Below are positions 29,028 through 36,896 of a DNA stretch of 64,000 nucleotides, piece by piece. The notes beneath the pieces are model-generated. The model made no database searches. It saw only the letters and a list, made by a program, of their open reading frames with translations, and was not told the DNA's origin. The DNA comes from Perkinsela sp. pyNocScin1 (lineage: Eukaryota; Euglenozoa; Kinetoplastea; Prokinetoplastida; Perkinselidae). How positions within the stretch are numbered: the first letter of the stretch is position 1; each line of letters opens with the position of its first letter. The translations under genes were made by a program, and so were the position numbers. The DNA is taken from positions 1,054,001-1,118,000 of the forward strand of contig CAXHTR010000001.1 in the NCBI GenBank assembly GCA_964019655.1, written 5' to 3'.

Positions 29028-29882
29028 TCACAGTCTATCCACGTTCTTGGAAACATCTTTGTTTGGCTCAACGAAATGGGAAATTCGCGCTAGCCACCGC
29101 TCGTACTCCTTTTGCTCGTGAAAGTAGCACGCTTGGGCGATAAACTCCCCCAAAGTGTCTGAGATGCCGAGGACAGTGGAAGTATACTCCTGAATTTGCG
29201 TTTGAAATTCAGCGTTCAATATCCCTTTTCTAAATTGTGGACCAACGTACGCACTATCGCGTATAGTTTCTGCGAGAGAAACCATTGCCGGGAGTGAAAG
29301 GTCAGGATCCCATGGAGACTTTCGCATCACAGGTTTCTTGAGGCAAGAAATTCCTCGTGATGCTGGATGGGCCTGGCGCTGATGGCCTTTATGCCCTGGA
29401 TTCGCCACTGGTACAAAGTTCAATCCTATGATTTTGAGTGATGAATTAACGTACGCGTAGCGGATCCACATCTCTGTGTCCTTCTCTGGCCTATATACAC
29501 GGGCGGTGAACGGGATGTATTCGCAGCAATCCAGTGTGGGATCCTGAAGCGATGGATCTTTACTTTGGAAATGGGCAAGTAGGGACACGAATATTTCACT
29601 GATCTTTGGAGGATCCTGCGAGCTTTTTGGCTGCTCCTTGATTTCAGTATGGGAGCCCATGAGAATAGCGTTGCTACCGCTAGGATGCTTGAAAGACCAC
29701 CCGGCAGGAGCAGATGGTGGAGAAACCGAGTCAGCACTGCTTTCACTTTCTGAGTCCCTATTCATTTCATTCTGCAGCTCTACGAGTGATGCTCGGGCAA
29801 AGTTTCGAGCTGCAATAAAGCGTGCAGAAGCGTGATAAAGCTTCCGCCTTATCTTTGCTGACCCTGCAAAGGTAAACAGCAT
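29028..29882 (-). CDS. p22/p32 (MAM33 family) mitochondrial protein
   Basis: 284 residues. The first 30 residues are basic and free of acidic residues (KIRRKLYHASARFIAARNFAR), a good mitochondrial presequence. The rest matches the p32/gC1qR/MAM33 fold: a helix ASLVELQNEM, strands around GWSFKHPSGSNAILMG, an acidic loop, and a C-terminal helical pair ending FIAQACYFHEQKEYERWLAR, which parallels the p32 ending LVELSTALEHQEYITFLEDL. In Trypanosoma brucei the p22 member assists editing of COII mRNA; in other eukaryotes p32 supports mitochondrial translation. Either role is possible here. Confidence 0.75.
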   Translation of the reverse strand: MLFTFAGSAKIRRKLYHASARFIAARNFARASLVELQNEMNRDSESESSADSVSPPSAPAGWSFKHPSGSNAILMGSHTEIKEQPKSSQDPPKISEIFVSLLAHFQSKDPSLQDPTLDCCEYIPFTARVYRPEKDTEMWIRYAYVNSSLKIIGLNFVPVANPGHKGHQRQAHPASRGISCLKKPVMRKSPWDPDLSLPAMVSLAETIRDSAYVGPQFRKGILNAEFQTQIQEYTSTVLGISDTLGEFIAQACYFHEQKEYERWLARISHFVEPNKDVSKNVDRL

Positions 29883-29990
29883 TGAAAATTATCACTAGTT
29901 ATCAAAATGAAGCTGATGGAAAGATGGATCATACAAGCAGGAAAACATGCACAGGTTACACGAAGATGGCCTAAACTTTGCTAGTTCATG

Positions 29991-30884
29991 TTATACTGAC
30001 CAAAGTTCTGCATTCTCTGCTTCATGATTAGCCTTTTCAATATCCTCAGGACCCCAGTACTGCATTTTGCTCAATTGCTCCATATATTTTGCAAGAATAT
30101 GATGAGGTGCATCTTTTGCCATACTCTCAGGCTTTGCAGCCTCCATATTTTGCTGTGCAGCGCTTGCAGCTTTTTCAGAAACTTTAAATGACTCAGAAGA
30201 GCCGCTATGGGACCCGCTTTTCACAACAATGCAGTCATAAATCCAGTGCCCCGCATATCCACATGCGTGGCAAACATAATTTTTGGGCGGTGGGTCAACA
30301 AAGCTTGTTTCAGCAGATCGCTGCGCTGCATTTTTACGCTGAGCATTGAGTGTACCTTTTGCGCTTAGGGGAATTCTTCCGGATGGATGCTGCTGAAAAT
30401 CCGATCGAACAGCTGATCGAATATTTTCTTGTAATATTCGCAGCTTACGTTCTTCTAAAGCTTCTGCATCGACGATTTGATCTCCGTACATCGCACTGTA
30501 CTCATCATCTTCGATTTCTTTCGCACCGCCAGAGTACATGATAGAGGTGCGTCGGTCGGAGGTTTTTGCTCTCGAAATGTCTATGACAACATCACCTGTG
30601 GTTGGTGCATTTCGCAAGCGTTTTCTATGCTGGCTACCCCCTGTGTCTCTCATGCTCTGCCTGTAGCTTTTGTTTGCGGTTCTTCGGGCAGTTACTGTTG
30701 TACCTGGATCGAGCAGCTGTCTTTCTTTTACAATTGATCCATCGCTTTCCATACTAAGCTCAAGAACATCCGATGTTCCGATCTTCTGAGAAATGAGGAA
30801 CTTAGCTTTTTCTGCTGTCACAACATTAGACTCAAACTCGACTTTTTCTATGCGATTTTGAAAGCGGAAGTAAATGTGGGGCAT
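29991..30884 (-). CDS. Mpe1/RBBP6-like (DWNN domain + CCHC zinc knuckle)
   Basis: 297 residues from the ATG at 30884; the upstream extension has no ATG. The ubiquitin-like DWNN domain occupies residues 1-70 (starts MPHIYFRFQNRIEKVEF). A CCHC zinc knuckle follows at about 204-222 (PPKNYVCHACGYAGHWIYDC), as in RBBP6 and yeast Mpe1, where PPPGYxCxRCGxxGHxIxxC is diagnostic. These are subunits of the mRNA cleavage and polyadenylation factor. The RING finger that normally follows is not visible, so the protein is a short form. 3'-end formation is linked to trans-splicing in kinetoplastids. Confidence 0.82.
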   Translation of the reverse strand: MPHIYFRFQNRIEKVEFESNVVTAEKAKFLISQKIGTSDVLELSMESDGSIVKERQLLDPGTTVTARRTANKSYRQSMRDTGGSQHRKRLRNAPTTGDVVIDISRAKTSDRRTSIMYSGGAKEIEDDEYSAMYGDQIVDAEALEERKLRILQENIRSAVRSDFQQHPSGRIPLSAKGTLNAQRKNAAQRSAETSFVDPPPKNYVCHACGYAGHWIYDCIVVKSGSHSGSSESFKVSEKAASAAQQNMEAAKPESMAKDAPHHILAKYMEQLSKMQYWGPEDIEKANHEAENAELWSV

Positions 30885-31010
30885 ACGCTTGAATATCACA
30901 AAAGAAGGGGATGTTTCATGTTCGCTTACGTAGTTAAAAACCAAAAAATGTGTTCGAATACAGTGATGAATATAATTTTCGTGACTGAAAATTTAATTTT
31001 CGCATGCAAA

Positions 31011-31682
31011 TCATTCGAAAAGCATCTTTCGTAGCATCGGAAGATGATCCTCTATGCATATTAAAGCTCGGTGAAAGGTCGAGTTATCACACGTGATCTT
31101 GCCGTTCAGTGCCCGCAGAACCACTCCGCCCAATTTCTCTTCCGGTAAATTTTCTGTCGTGCACAAGGACAGTCTTATATGTCGAGTGGATCCATCGTTA
31201 TAAACATTTTCTTCCTCGAGCCTATCGTTGGTTTCTTTGATGAGATCTTCAACTAGAGGAACTTCTTCTGATAGGCAAATGACCTCGGCATCATGCCTCA
31301 CAGAATCAACTGCTTCGCGAATGAATGCCAAGAGGTTCTTACGGTAAAAAGCTGTGTCCTTTCTGATATCTCTGCACCGGTCGAAGAGTAAATCTCTGAT
31401 GGTGCTGAGGACCTCTGCCTTCTCTTTTTCAATGCCGAAGTTACAGTCGCGCATGCACTTCGAGCGTACCACTCGTTTTTCTATCTCCAAATCTCTGATT
31501 TTTGATTCAAAATCAGCGAGAAGCTCCCGCTTTCCGAGGTCAACTAGTCGCTGCTTTTCAATATCTTGTTCCTCCTGAGCTTGTTGGTCTATTTCAATCT
31601 CTTTTTCACGAGCTTCTGCTTGAATAAAAGCAACCATCTGCCTAATCGTTCGCTCTTCGTCAACTACAACAGATTTTTTCAT
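31011..31682 (-). CDS. V-type H+-ATPase subunit E
   Basis: 223 residues, the normal length for subunit E, part of the peripheral stalk linking V1 and Vo. The N-terminal half is a long helix (RQMVAFIQAEAREKEIEI, then EEEQ/IEKQRLVDLGKREL) like the family's MxxFIxQEAxEKAxEI and FNIEKGRLV. The C-terminal globular part contains GGVVLRALNGKITCDNST, matching GGVxLxxxxGxIxxxNTLExRL. Acidifies vacuoles, acidocalcisomes or similar compartments. Confidence 0.9.
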   Translation of the reverse strand: MKKSVVVDEERTIRQMVAFIQAEAREKEIEIDQQAQEEQDIEKQRLVDLGKRELLADFESKIRDLEIEKRVVRSKCMRDCNFGIEKEKAEVLSTIRDLLFDRCRDIRKDTAFYRKNLLAFIREAVDSVRHDAEVICLSEEVPLVEDLIKETNDRLEEENVYNDGSTRHIRLSLCTTENLPEEKLGGVVLRALNGKITCDNSTFHRALICIEDHLPMLRKMLFE

Positions 31683-31984
31683 TGATAGATATGAGCTAAG
31701 GATACTTATTCAAACAAGGTTTTTTGCCCTTATACATTTCACTCTTAATTCGAAGTTCTAACAAGCTATGTCAGCGCAGAGGAGTGAGGCTTCTATTGTT
31801 TTTTGAGCCAAACAGCAGTGTTTCTGGTCCTTTGACAAAGAATTGCTACCAGGGATGATGCATCATCAGTGACGCGGATTCGCTCGGGCAGTAAATAAAG
31901 ATTATGTGTATATTATCATATTATGCAAACGTGGAAGTTGTTGGAAACCATAAGGCAGCCTGATAGCCAGCAGCTATGCTCTCT
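31683..31984. other. intergenic spacer, no gene seen
   Basis: 302 bases between two minus-strand genes. There is no open frame of note. On the minus strand one CTGATGATG and a distant CTGA are about 100 bases apart, too loose to call a snoRNA. Confidence 0.4.
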
Positions 31985-33097
31985 CTAAATTTTTTTCACG
32001 CTGGTATCGTCAGACGGCTTGGACCCTGGTTTATCGTCCGATCCCTGGCGACGCGATGGTCGGCGAGGGCCACTTCGCTCTGTCTTGAGCTTGTCAGAAG
32101 AATTTTTGGAAGCTTCCGAATTAGGGCGGGAGTTAATCATACCCTTTCCTTTCGTAGCTTGCTTGGCAGTCTCCTTAGATGGAATGCTCTTAGCTGCGTC
32201 GGATGAGGTTGGTACACTTGCTTGCTTTGTCACATTCATCCTTGCACTATCGAGTATTTTCGGTGCCTCACCACCTGCAGATGCTTTCTTTGCAGCAGCA
32301 GCAGCATAAGAAAAGACCTTTGGTTGTGATAACTCCTCGACTTTATCGGCCTCGGTGTCAGTTTCCTTCACAGGGGCTGAAATCGAGCATGAAGCTTCGA
32401 AAGGTTCGACAATGTCTCGCTTCTGCTGTTGAAGCTCTTCTTCCTCGCGCTCGATTTCATCGCACCAGCTATCATGCATCTTCTTGTAAGCGTCAGCTTT
32501 CTCATCAGCTTCAATTTTGTCGCTGCTGGCATTCAGTTGCTCTTCGGTTGATTCATCATGGGCGGCATGGACGGAGCGGTCAGAAGCCTTGCTTGATCCT
32601 TCTGCTTGGAATGCTAGGTTCTTATCCTGTGAAAACAGACTATTTTCTGAGCTTGCTTCGTATTGACGTAGGCAGTCATTCACGATGATGAAGTTATTTT
32701 CGATACCTGTGTGCTTCAAGATGAAATTTTGCACAAATCTTGTTGGTCCAGACTCGTAAAGAAAGTACCCACCAACCAAAATTGTCACTGAGGATATGCC
32801 AGTGGGCATCATATCGATATGAAGGATGGCTACTTTTGATTTCTTTTGCTTACGCTTTATCATTTCAAGCTGCTCAGTGATTTTAGTGATTCCATGTGAA
32901 TCGTTGCCTAATGTATTAGAGCCTGCCATTCCTTGTTGGACATCACCATGAGAAAACACTGCATTGTCCGCGTATAAGCTGGAAAGCGAAGTAGGATCGC
33001 TGATGTATCGCTGGTAGTAAACCTTCGCAAATGAAGGCCCGAGAGATTTGTCGAACATGAGAAATCTAGAAGATTTAAATTCGAGTACAATATTCAT
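31985..33097 (-). CDS. NTF2-domain, G3BP-like protein
   Basis: 370 residues from the first ATG. An internal ATG at 33058 is also likely, because an acceptor-like cttctag lies between the two. The N-terminal 125 residues form an NTF2-like domain (GPSFAKVYYQRYISDPTSL, then YADNAVFSHG and the terminal strand FIIVNDCLRQY), as in G3BP and Bre5. An acidic/Glu-rich middle follows, then an FSYAAAAAKKAS motif similar to the short peptide found in G3BP-type proteins, and a basic Ser/Lys/Arg tail. There is no RRM, unlike animal G3BP. Stress-granule or deubiquitinase-cofactor roles are inferred only from the family. Confidence 0.7.
   Translation of the reverse strand: MNIVLEFKSSRFLMFDKSLGPSFAKVYYQRYISDPTSLSSLYADNAVFSHGDVQQGMAGSNTLGNDSHGITKITEQLEMIKRKQKKSKVAILHIDMMPTGISSVTILVGGYFLYESGPTRFVQNFILKHTGIENNFIIVNDCLRQYEASSENSLFSQDKNLAFQAEGSSKASDRSVHAAHDESTEEQLNASSDKIEADEKADAYKKMHDSWCDEIEREEEELQQQKRDIVEPFEASCSISAPVKETDTEADKVEELSQPKVFSYAAAAAKKASAGGEAPKILDSARMNVTKQASVPTSSDAAKSIPSKETAKQATKGKGMINSRPNSEASKNSSDKLKTERSGPRRPSRRQGSDDKPGSKPSDDTSVKKI
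33066..33075 (-). promoter_or_regulatory. predicted internal trans-splice acceptor
   Basis: Minus-strand aatcttctag with AG at the complement of 33066-33067, seven bases upstream of the ATG at 33058. If used, the NTF2-domain protein starts MFDKSLGPSF. Confidence 0.3.
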
Positions 33098-33140
33098 TCA
33101 CAATAAATATTTTTCCTGCTTAGTCATTCTTTTATAAATA

Positions 33141-34010
33141 TCATTCTTGGAGAGAGTGAGTTGGCGCGGTCCCGCTCCAGAATACTTTACTACCGTGACC
33201 TGATGCACTCTGTGATAATTCTCCGAGGTCAAGATCTACGCTTTCGTTTGTAGTCTGATCTGGTTCAGGCTCAAGTGAATTATTGGTTTGATATTCTTCC
33301 TCCTCACGCTCAGACCAGAGTGGAGCTACATCAGCTGGATGGGGAATGTTTCTGTATCCCCAAAATCTTAATGTTGCGTGGCGTATCTTCCACCAAGTAA
33401 AGAACTCAGGTGTTTTGTATTTACATGCCCATCTGTCAAAAATCATTTGCATGTGCTTCGGTATTTCGCGGTCTTGGTAGTTGTCAAGCTGAGGTTGCGG
33501 CAAGAAGAAGCGCTCAGGGCCCTTCTCTGTATCATCTCCTCTATGAGTAGGTGATCCCGCTCTATTCCGGAGCTCAACAAAAAACAACTTAGAGTGCGTT
33601 CCTCTTTTGTGCTCTCTCAGCCATGATACAGCAACGTAGTTTCCATTCATTTTCCTAAACCTTGCTGGAAATTCGTCAAATGCTTTATCAACCATGTAGT
33701 TGTCAAGCAAAAAATATGCAAGCTGCTGACGGGATGACGTATCGCCCCTTTTGGCCAAATTTATAGCATCTGCTGCATATCTTGCGAGAGCATGTGCTCG
33801 AGTACCAGCAACAGTGAGAAAGTCACGTCGTATAAGTTCGGTCAGCATTTTCCGCATGATATACTGCTTGTGGTATGGAGACGATCCAGCATATGACAGT
33901 CTCTTCACCCCATCGTCTATGTCGCGTAGCAGGGGCTGTAGAGGCTTTGCAGGAACGCCATCAACGTGATGAAAGCTCCCCCAGCCAAGCGAAATTCTAC
34001 TACACCGCAT
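33141..34010 (-). CDS. mitochondrial ribosomal protein bL17m
   Basis: 289 residues. The bacterial L17 core is visible: RKMLTELIRRDFLTVAGT, then ARYAADAINLAKRGD, then FDEFPARFRKMNGNY and KLFFVELRNR, matching L17's RxxMLRNLxTSLIxHGRIxTT, AxxLITLAKxGD and ARYxxRxGGYTRI. A C-terminal extension of about 130 residues, with WDRxxxKYKTPEFFTWW-like aromatic sequence and an acidic end, is unlike bacterial L17 and typical of enlarged mitochondrial ribosomal proteins. It is the first gene of the minus array at a divergent strand switch. Confidence 0.8.
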   Translation of the reverse strand: MRCSRISLGWGSFHHVDGVPAKPLQPLLRDIDDGVKRLSYAGSSPYHKQYIMRKMLTELIRRDFLTVAGTRAHALARYAADAINLAKRGDTSSRQQLAYFLLDNYMVDKAFDEFPARFRKMNGNYVAVSWLREHKRGTHSKLFFVELRNRAGSPTHRGDDTEKGPERFFLPQPQLDNYQDREIPKHMQMIFDRWACKYKTPEFFTWWKIRHATLRFWGYRNIPHPADVAPLWSEREEEEYQTNNSLEPEPDQTTNESVDLDLGELSQSASGHGSKVFWSGTAPTHSLQE

Positions 34011-34434
34011 TTTTAATTACGCAATACTTAATCAAAATCTTTCTGTGATGACTCGTTTTAAAATAAATGGAATGAGGGATAATAGTTGCTCGGTTGCGTG
34101 GAAATTCATTCTTTGCTGCAAGTTGAAATGCTAGGCCAGGGTTTCTGTAGAAAAATATCACTTTCCCCGTTGGCCCGGGGAAGGTGAATGAAATTTCCCC
34201 CGAGACCTTCAATTTCACAGCTGAACTTGTGGCCTAGTAGGCTCACGTGTATGGCAGGCAAGAAGAGATGGCGGGGAAAAATTTCAGTTTCCCCCGCCAC
34301 TTCCTCTTCCGCAGCTGATATTTTCTCATTTTCCCCGAAACGGGGAATCCCCCGTTTTTAAGAAACCCTGTGCTAGTCAATTAGGAAAATGCGTCAGTAA
34401 CAACTTTTTCATTGAGAATTTTTTTTGAGAAAAA
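34011..34434. promoter_or_regulatory. divergent strand-switch region (putative Pol II start) carrying a MITE
   Basis: Minus-strand genes lie to the left and plus-strand genes to the right. In kinetoplastids divergent switches act as bidirectional transcription start regions. Over half of this one is the hAT-type element at 34137-34370. No tRNA or other RNA gene recognised. Confidence 0.4.
34137..34370 (+). mobile_element. hAT-type MITE, copy A
   Basis: 234 bp. Ends are CAGGGTTTCTG (left) and AGAAACCCTG (right), an imperfect terminal inverted repeat. Flanks are tgctaggc (34129-34136) and tgctagtc (34371-34378), an 8-bp target duplication with one mismatch. The interior is full of G/C-run hairpins, for example TCACTTTCCCC...GGGGAAGGTGA. 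A second copy at 59003-59238 is similar over its whole length in inverted orientation. CAGGG termini and 8-bp duplications are characteristic of hAT transposons. No transposase is encoded. Confidence 0.85.
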
Positions 34435-36864
34435 ATGGGCAGACTCATTCGAATTCTTGTAGGCTCTGAGACAGGGAACGCTCGAGAGGTCGCGAAAGAA
34501 GTGGCACTCGAATTGACAGGATATAATACATTGCTTAGCTGTAGGTGTGCTACAATACCAGAGGTCTCCGTTGAAATAGACGATATCGACGAGCATTTTT
34601 TCGGTACCGGCAAAGAATCCGAAAAATTAAGTTTCAATCGAGGAAAAGATTGCGTAGCCTCTCTTTTCATTGTAAGTACCACAGGTGATGGGGAACACGC
34701 GGGCACAATGCGAATGACATGGGAAAAACTGAGAGAGAAAAAATGTACGCTCGATTTCGGAAAGAATAATGATCAACGCCACTTTTCGGTGTTCGGAATG
34801 GGAGATTCAACGTATGAAAAATTCAATTTTTCAGCGAAACTTCTTTATAATCGTTTAAGGCAACTTGGAGCGAAACCAATTGCATACCGAGGGCTAGGTG
34901 ATGAAAATGATGAAAACATGGCATCACAAACTAGCTTCTGCGTGAATAGCATGAAATCAGATGAGCGTTTGTGTCCAGAAATCAGTATTCCTAGATACGG
35001 AATTTACACTGAGCTTATCCCGTGGGTACATCAAGTTTGTATTTCTCTCAGAAAAATTATCACCGGAGACGAAGGTTTCCAGTCTCATAGAGTACAGAAT
35101 CGGCCATTGCCGTGCATAAGAGAATTTAAATTTCTGCATAACGTATTTGAAACAATTCAAGCACCGAAGTCTTCAGTCTCAAAAACAACTGATGATATTC
35201 GTATGCTCAAAGATGCTATTGTAAAAGGCAACGAAAGAATCACATCTGACGACCATTTTCAAGATGTTCGGCATATCGATATATCAGTAGAGGGTTGTGA
35301 AGCCCAGGGCTCTACAGCACTTAATGATGTTCATGCTGGAGACCTGATCGGGTTTTTTCCGTACAACTCATTAAAGGAAGTACTAGGAATATTACCTTAT
35401 ATCACTTTACCGAAAGAGTTGGTTCAAAATTTTTCATCACAGGGCGTGAATTTTGAAAATATCGAGAACTTTCTACATTTTCGGAACGTTCCGAAGAGTT
35501 TTGAAATTCTAAAGAAGGAAGCAGCCACACTGGCGCATGAAGATTTGAGAAAGCTCTTCATCGCGTCTCAAATCAACATCGTGGTTCAGAGTCCAATTGG
35601 GGAAAATGGTGATGCTAGAATTATGATGAACGCTCCCGCTCATGAGCGAATATTTGCTGACTCGTATTCTTCCCTACTAGAGCTTTTGATCTTTTTCTTT
35701 GATCTTAAAAAGCCACCCCGTAGGCTCCTATTGCTGCAAATTAGAGAATCAATCGAGTCTATGAGTAGTAGAGGCGAAAATGAAAACTCATTATGTTGTT
35801 CTATAGATGATGCTATGCATGGTAATTTTAAACAAGCGACATCGACAGGCATGAAAGGAAGTTCTGCTCTTATCGATATCATTGAGAAAATGGATGAATT
35901 CTGCTCTTGTGCTTGTACTATCGAGTATGATGAATACTTTTATAGAGAGCAAAGAACGATCGCGGAATTTCTCTCGGAATTTGAAACAGTCGTTCAAAAT
36001 GAGCTGAGCAGTGATGCCCGTATTCGCATATCTTTCGAAAGCCTTCTGAGCTATTGCCCCACGATTCTTCCAAGGATGTATTCTATGTCAAATCCCTTTC
36101 CACTGAAGTCTAGGTTTTCTAACAGCTCCGTTTCTCTTTCTGGAATCTCGATAACTGCGGCAATAGCCGAAACCGTCACCCCTCGTGGGCGGGTTCGGAT
36201 CGGGCATGCATCAGACATTCTTGCACGAAGCGTCGAAAATAGCCACCTCCCACGGGCATTCTTTCGCACTGGGAAGCTTACCGTTAATACTCTGAAATCC
36301 CTAGATCCAATTATTTTTTGCTCAACTGGAGTGGGAATCGGGGTATGTCGGTCAATATATCTATCAAGAAAGGAAATCTTCTCGCCCTTGCTCGCTAAGA
36401 ATCAGGATATCATTCTTCATGGGTGTCGCTTTGTCGATCGAGACTTTCTGTACAAGAGCGATATACTCAGCCATATACGAAGTATTTTTGAGTCTCCACT
36501 CAACAATACTGGCCCCTCAGATGAATTTCAACAGGCGAAGCAGAGTGTCGCCTTTTCAAGAGCCACTCCGGGATATAAAATGTACATTCAGAATCTCATA
36601 CTTGACCAAAAGAATGTGGTTACCCTGAAGGGTAGAGCTGATATTGAAGCTCCGCTGGGCAAGCATTTAGCGCAGCTCATATACGAAAGGAATGCTACGA
36701 TATTCGTATGTGGGAGCTCGAAATCAATGCCTACTAGTCTACGATCTGCGTTCAAGAGTATTCTTTGCGAATACTTTTCAGAGTTTCGCGAGAACAGTGA
36801 AATGGCGTCTCGCTACATTTCATCAATGGCTGCGAATGGTCGGTTGGTGATGGATACATGGTAA
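34435..36864 (+). CDS. TAH18: Tah18/NDOR1-like diflavin reductase
   Basis: 809 residues. The flavodoxin (FMN) domain starts at once (ILVGSETGNAREVAKEVA), with STTGDGEHAGTM and GMGDSTYEKFNFSAKLLYNR. The FAD domain has PRMYSMSNPF at about 546-555 (family PRxYS), and the NADPH-binding STGVGIG is at about 628. The end (FVCGSSKSMPTSLRSAF, final MDTW) corresponds to NDOR1's GNAKSMP...ETW, which separates it from cytochrome P450 reductase and methionine synthase reductase. Tah18 passes electrons from NADPH to Dre2/anamorsin in cytosolic Fe-S cluster assembly. It is longer than the usual 600 residues owing to insertions. A Fe-S helicase client is encoded in the same window. Confidence 0.82.
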   Translation: MGRLIRILVGSETGNAREVAKEVALELTGYNTLLSCRCATIPEVSVEIDDIDEHFFGTGKESEKLSFNRGKDCVASLFIVSTTGDGEHAGTMRMTWEKLREKKCTLDFGKNNDQRHFSVFGMGDSTYEKFNFSAKLLYNRLRQLGAKPIAYRGLGDENDENMASQTSFCVNSMKSDERLCPEISIPRYGIYTELIPWVHQVCISLRKIITGDEGFQSHRVQNRPLPCIREFKFLHNVFETIQAPKSSVSKTTDDIRMLKDAIVKGNERITSDDHFQDVRHIDISVEGCEAQGSTALNDVHAGDLIGFFPYNSLKEVLGILPYITLPKELVQNFSSQGVNFENIENFLHFRNVPKSFEILKKEAATLAHEDLRKLFIASQINIVVQSPIGENGDARIMMNAPAHERIFADSYSSLLELLIFFFDLKKPPRRLLLLQIRESIESMSSRGENENSLCCSIDDAMHGNFKQATSTGMKGSSALIDIIEKMDEFCSCACTIEYDEYFYREQRTIAEFLSEFETVVQNELSSDARIRISFESLLSYCPTILPRMYSMSNPFPLKSRFSNSSVSLSGISITAAIAETVTPRGRVRIGHASDILARSVENSHLPRAFFRTGKLTVNTLKSLDPIIFCSTGVGIGVCRSIYLSRKEIFSPLLAKNQDIILHGCRFVDRDFLYKSDILSHIRSIFESPLNNTGPSDEFQQAKQSVAFSRATPGYKMYIQNLILDQKNVVTLKGRADIEAPLGKHLAQLIYERNATIFVCGSSKSMPTSLRSAFKSILCEYFSEFRENSEMASRYISSMAANGRLVMDTW

Positions 36865-36896
36865 ATCCGTTAAGGTGTGAATCGGTCGCTTGAAAT

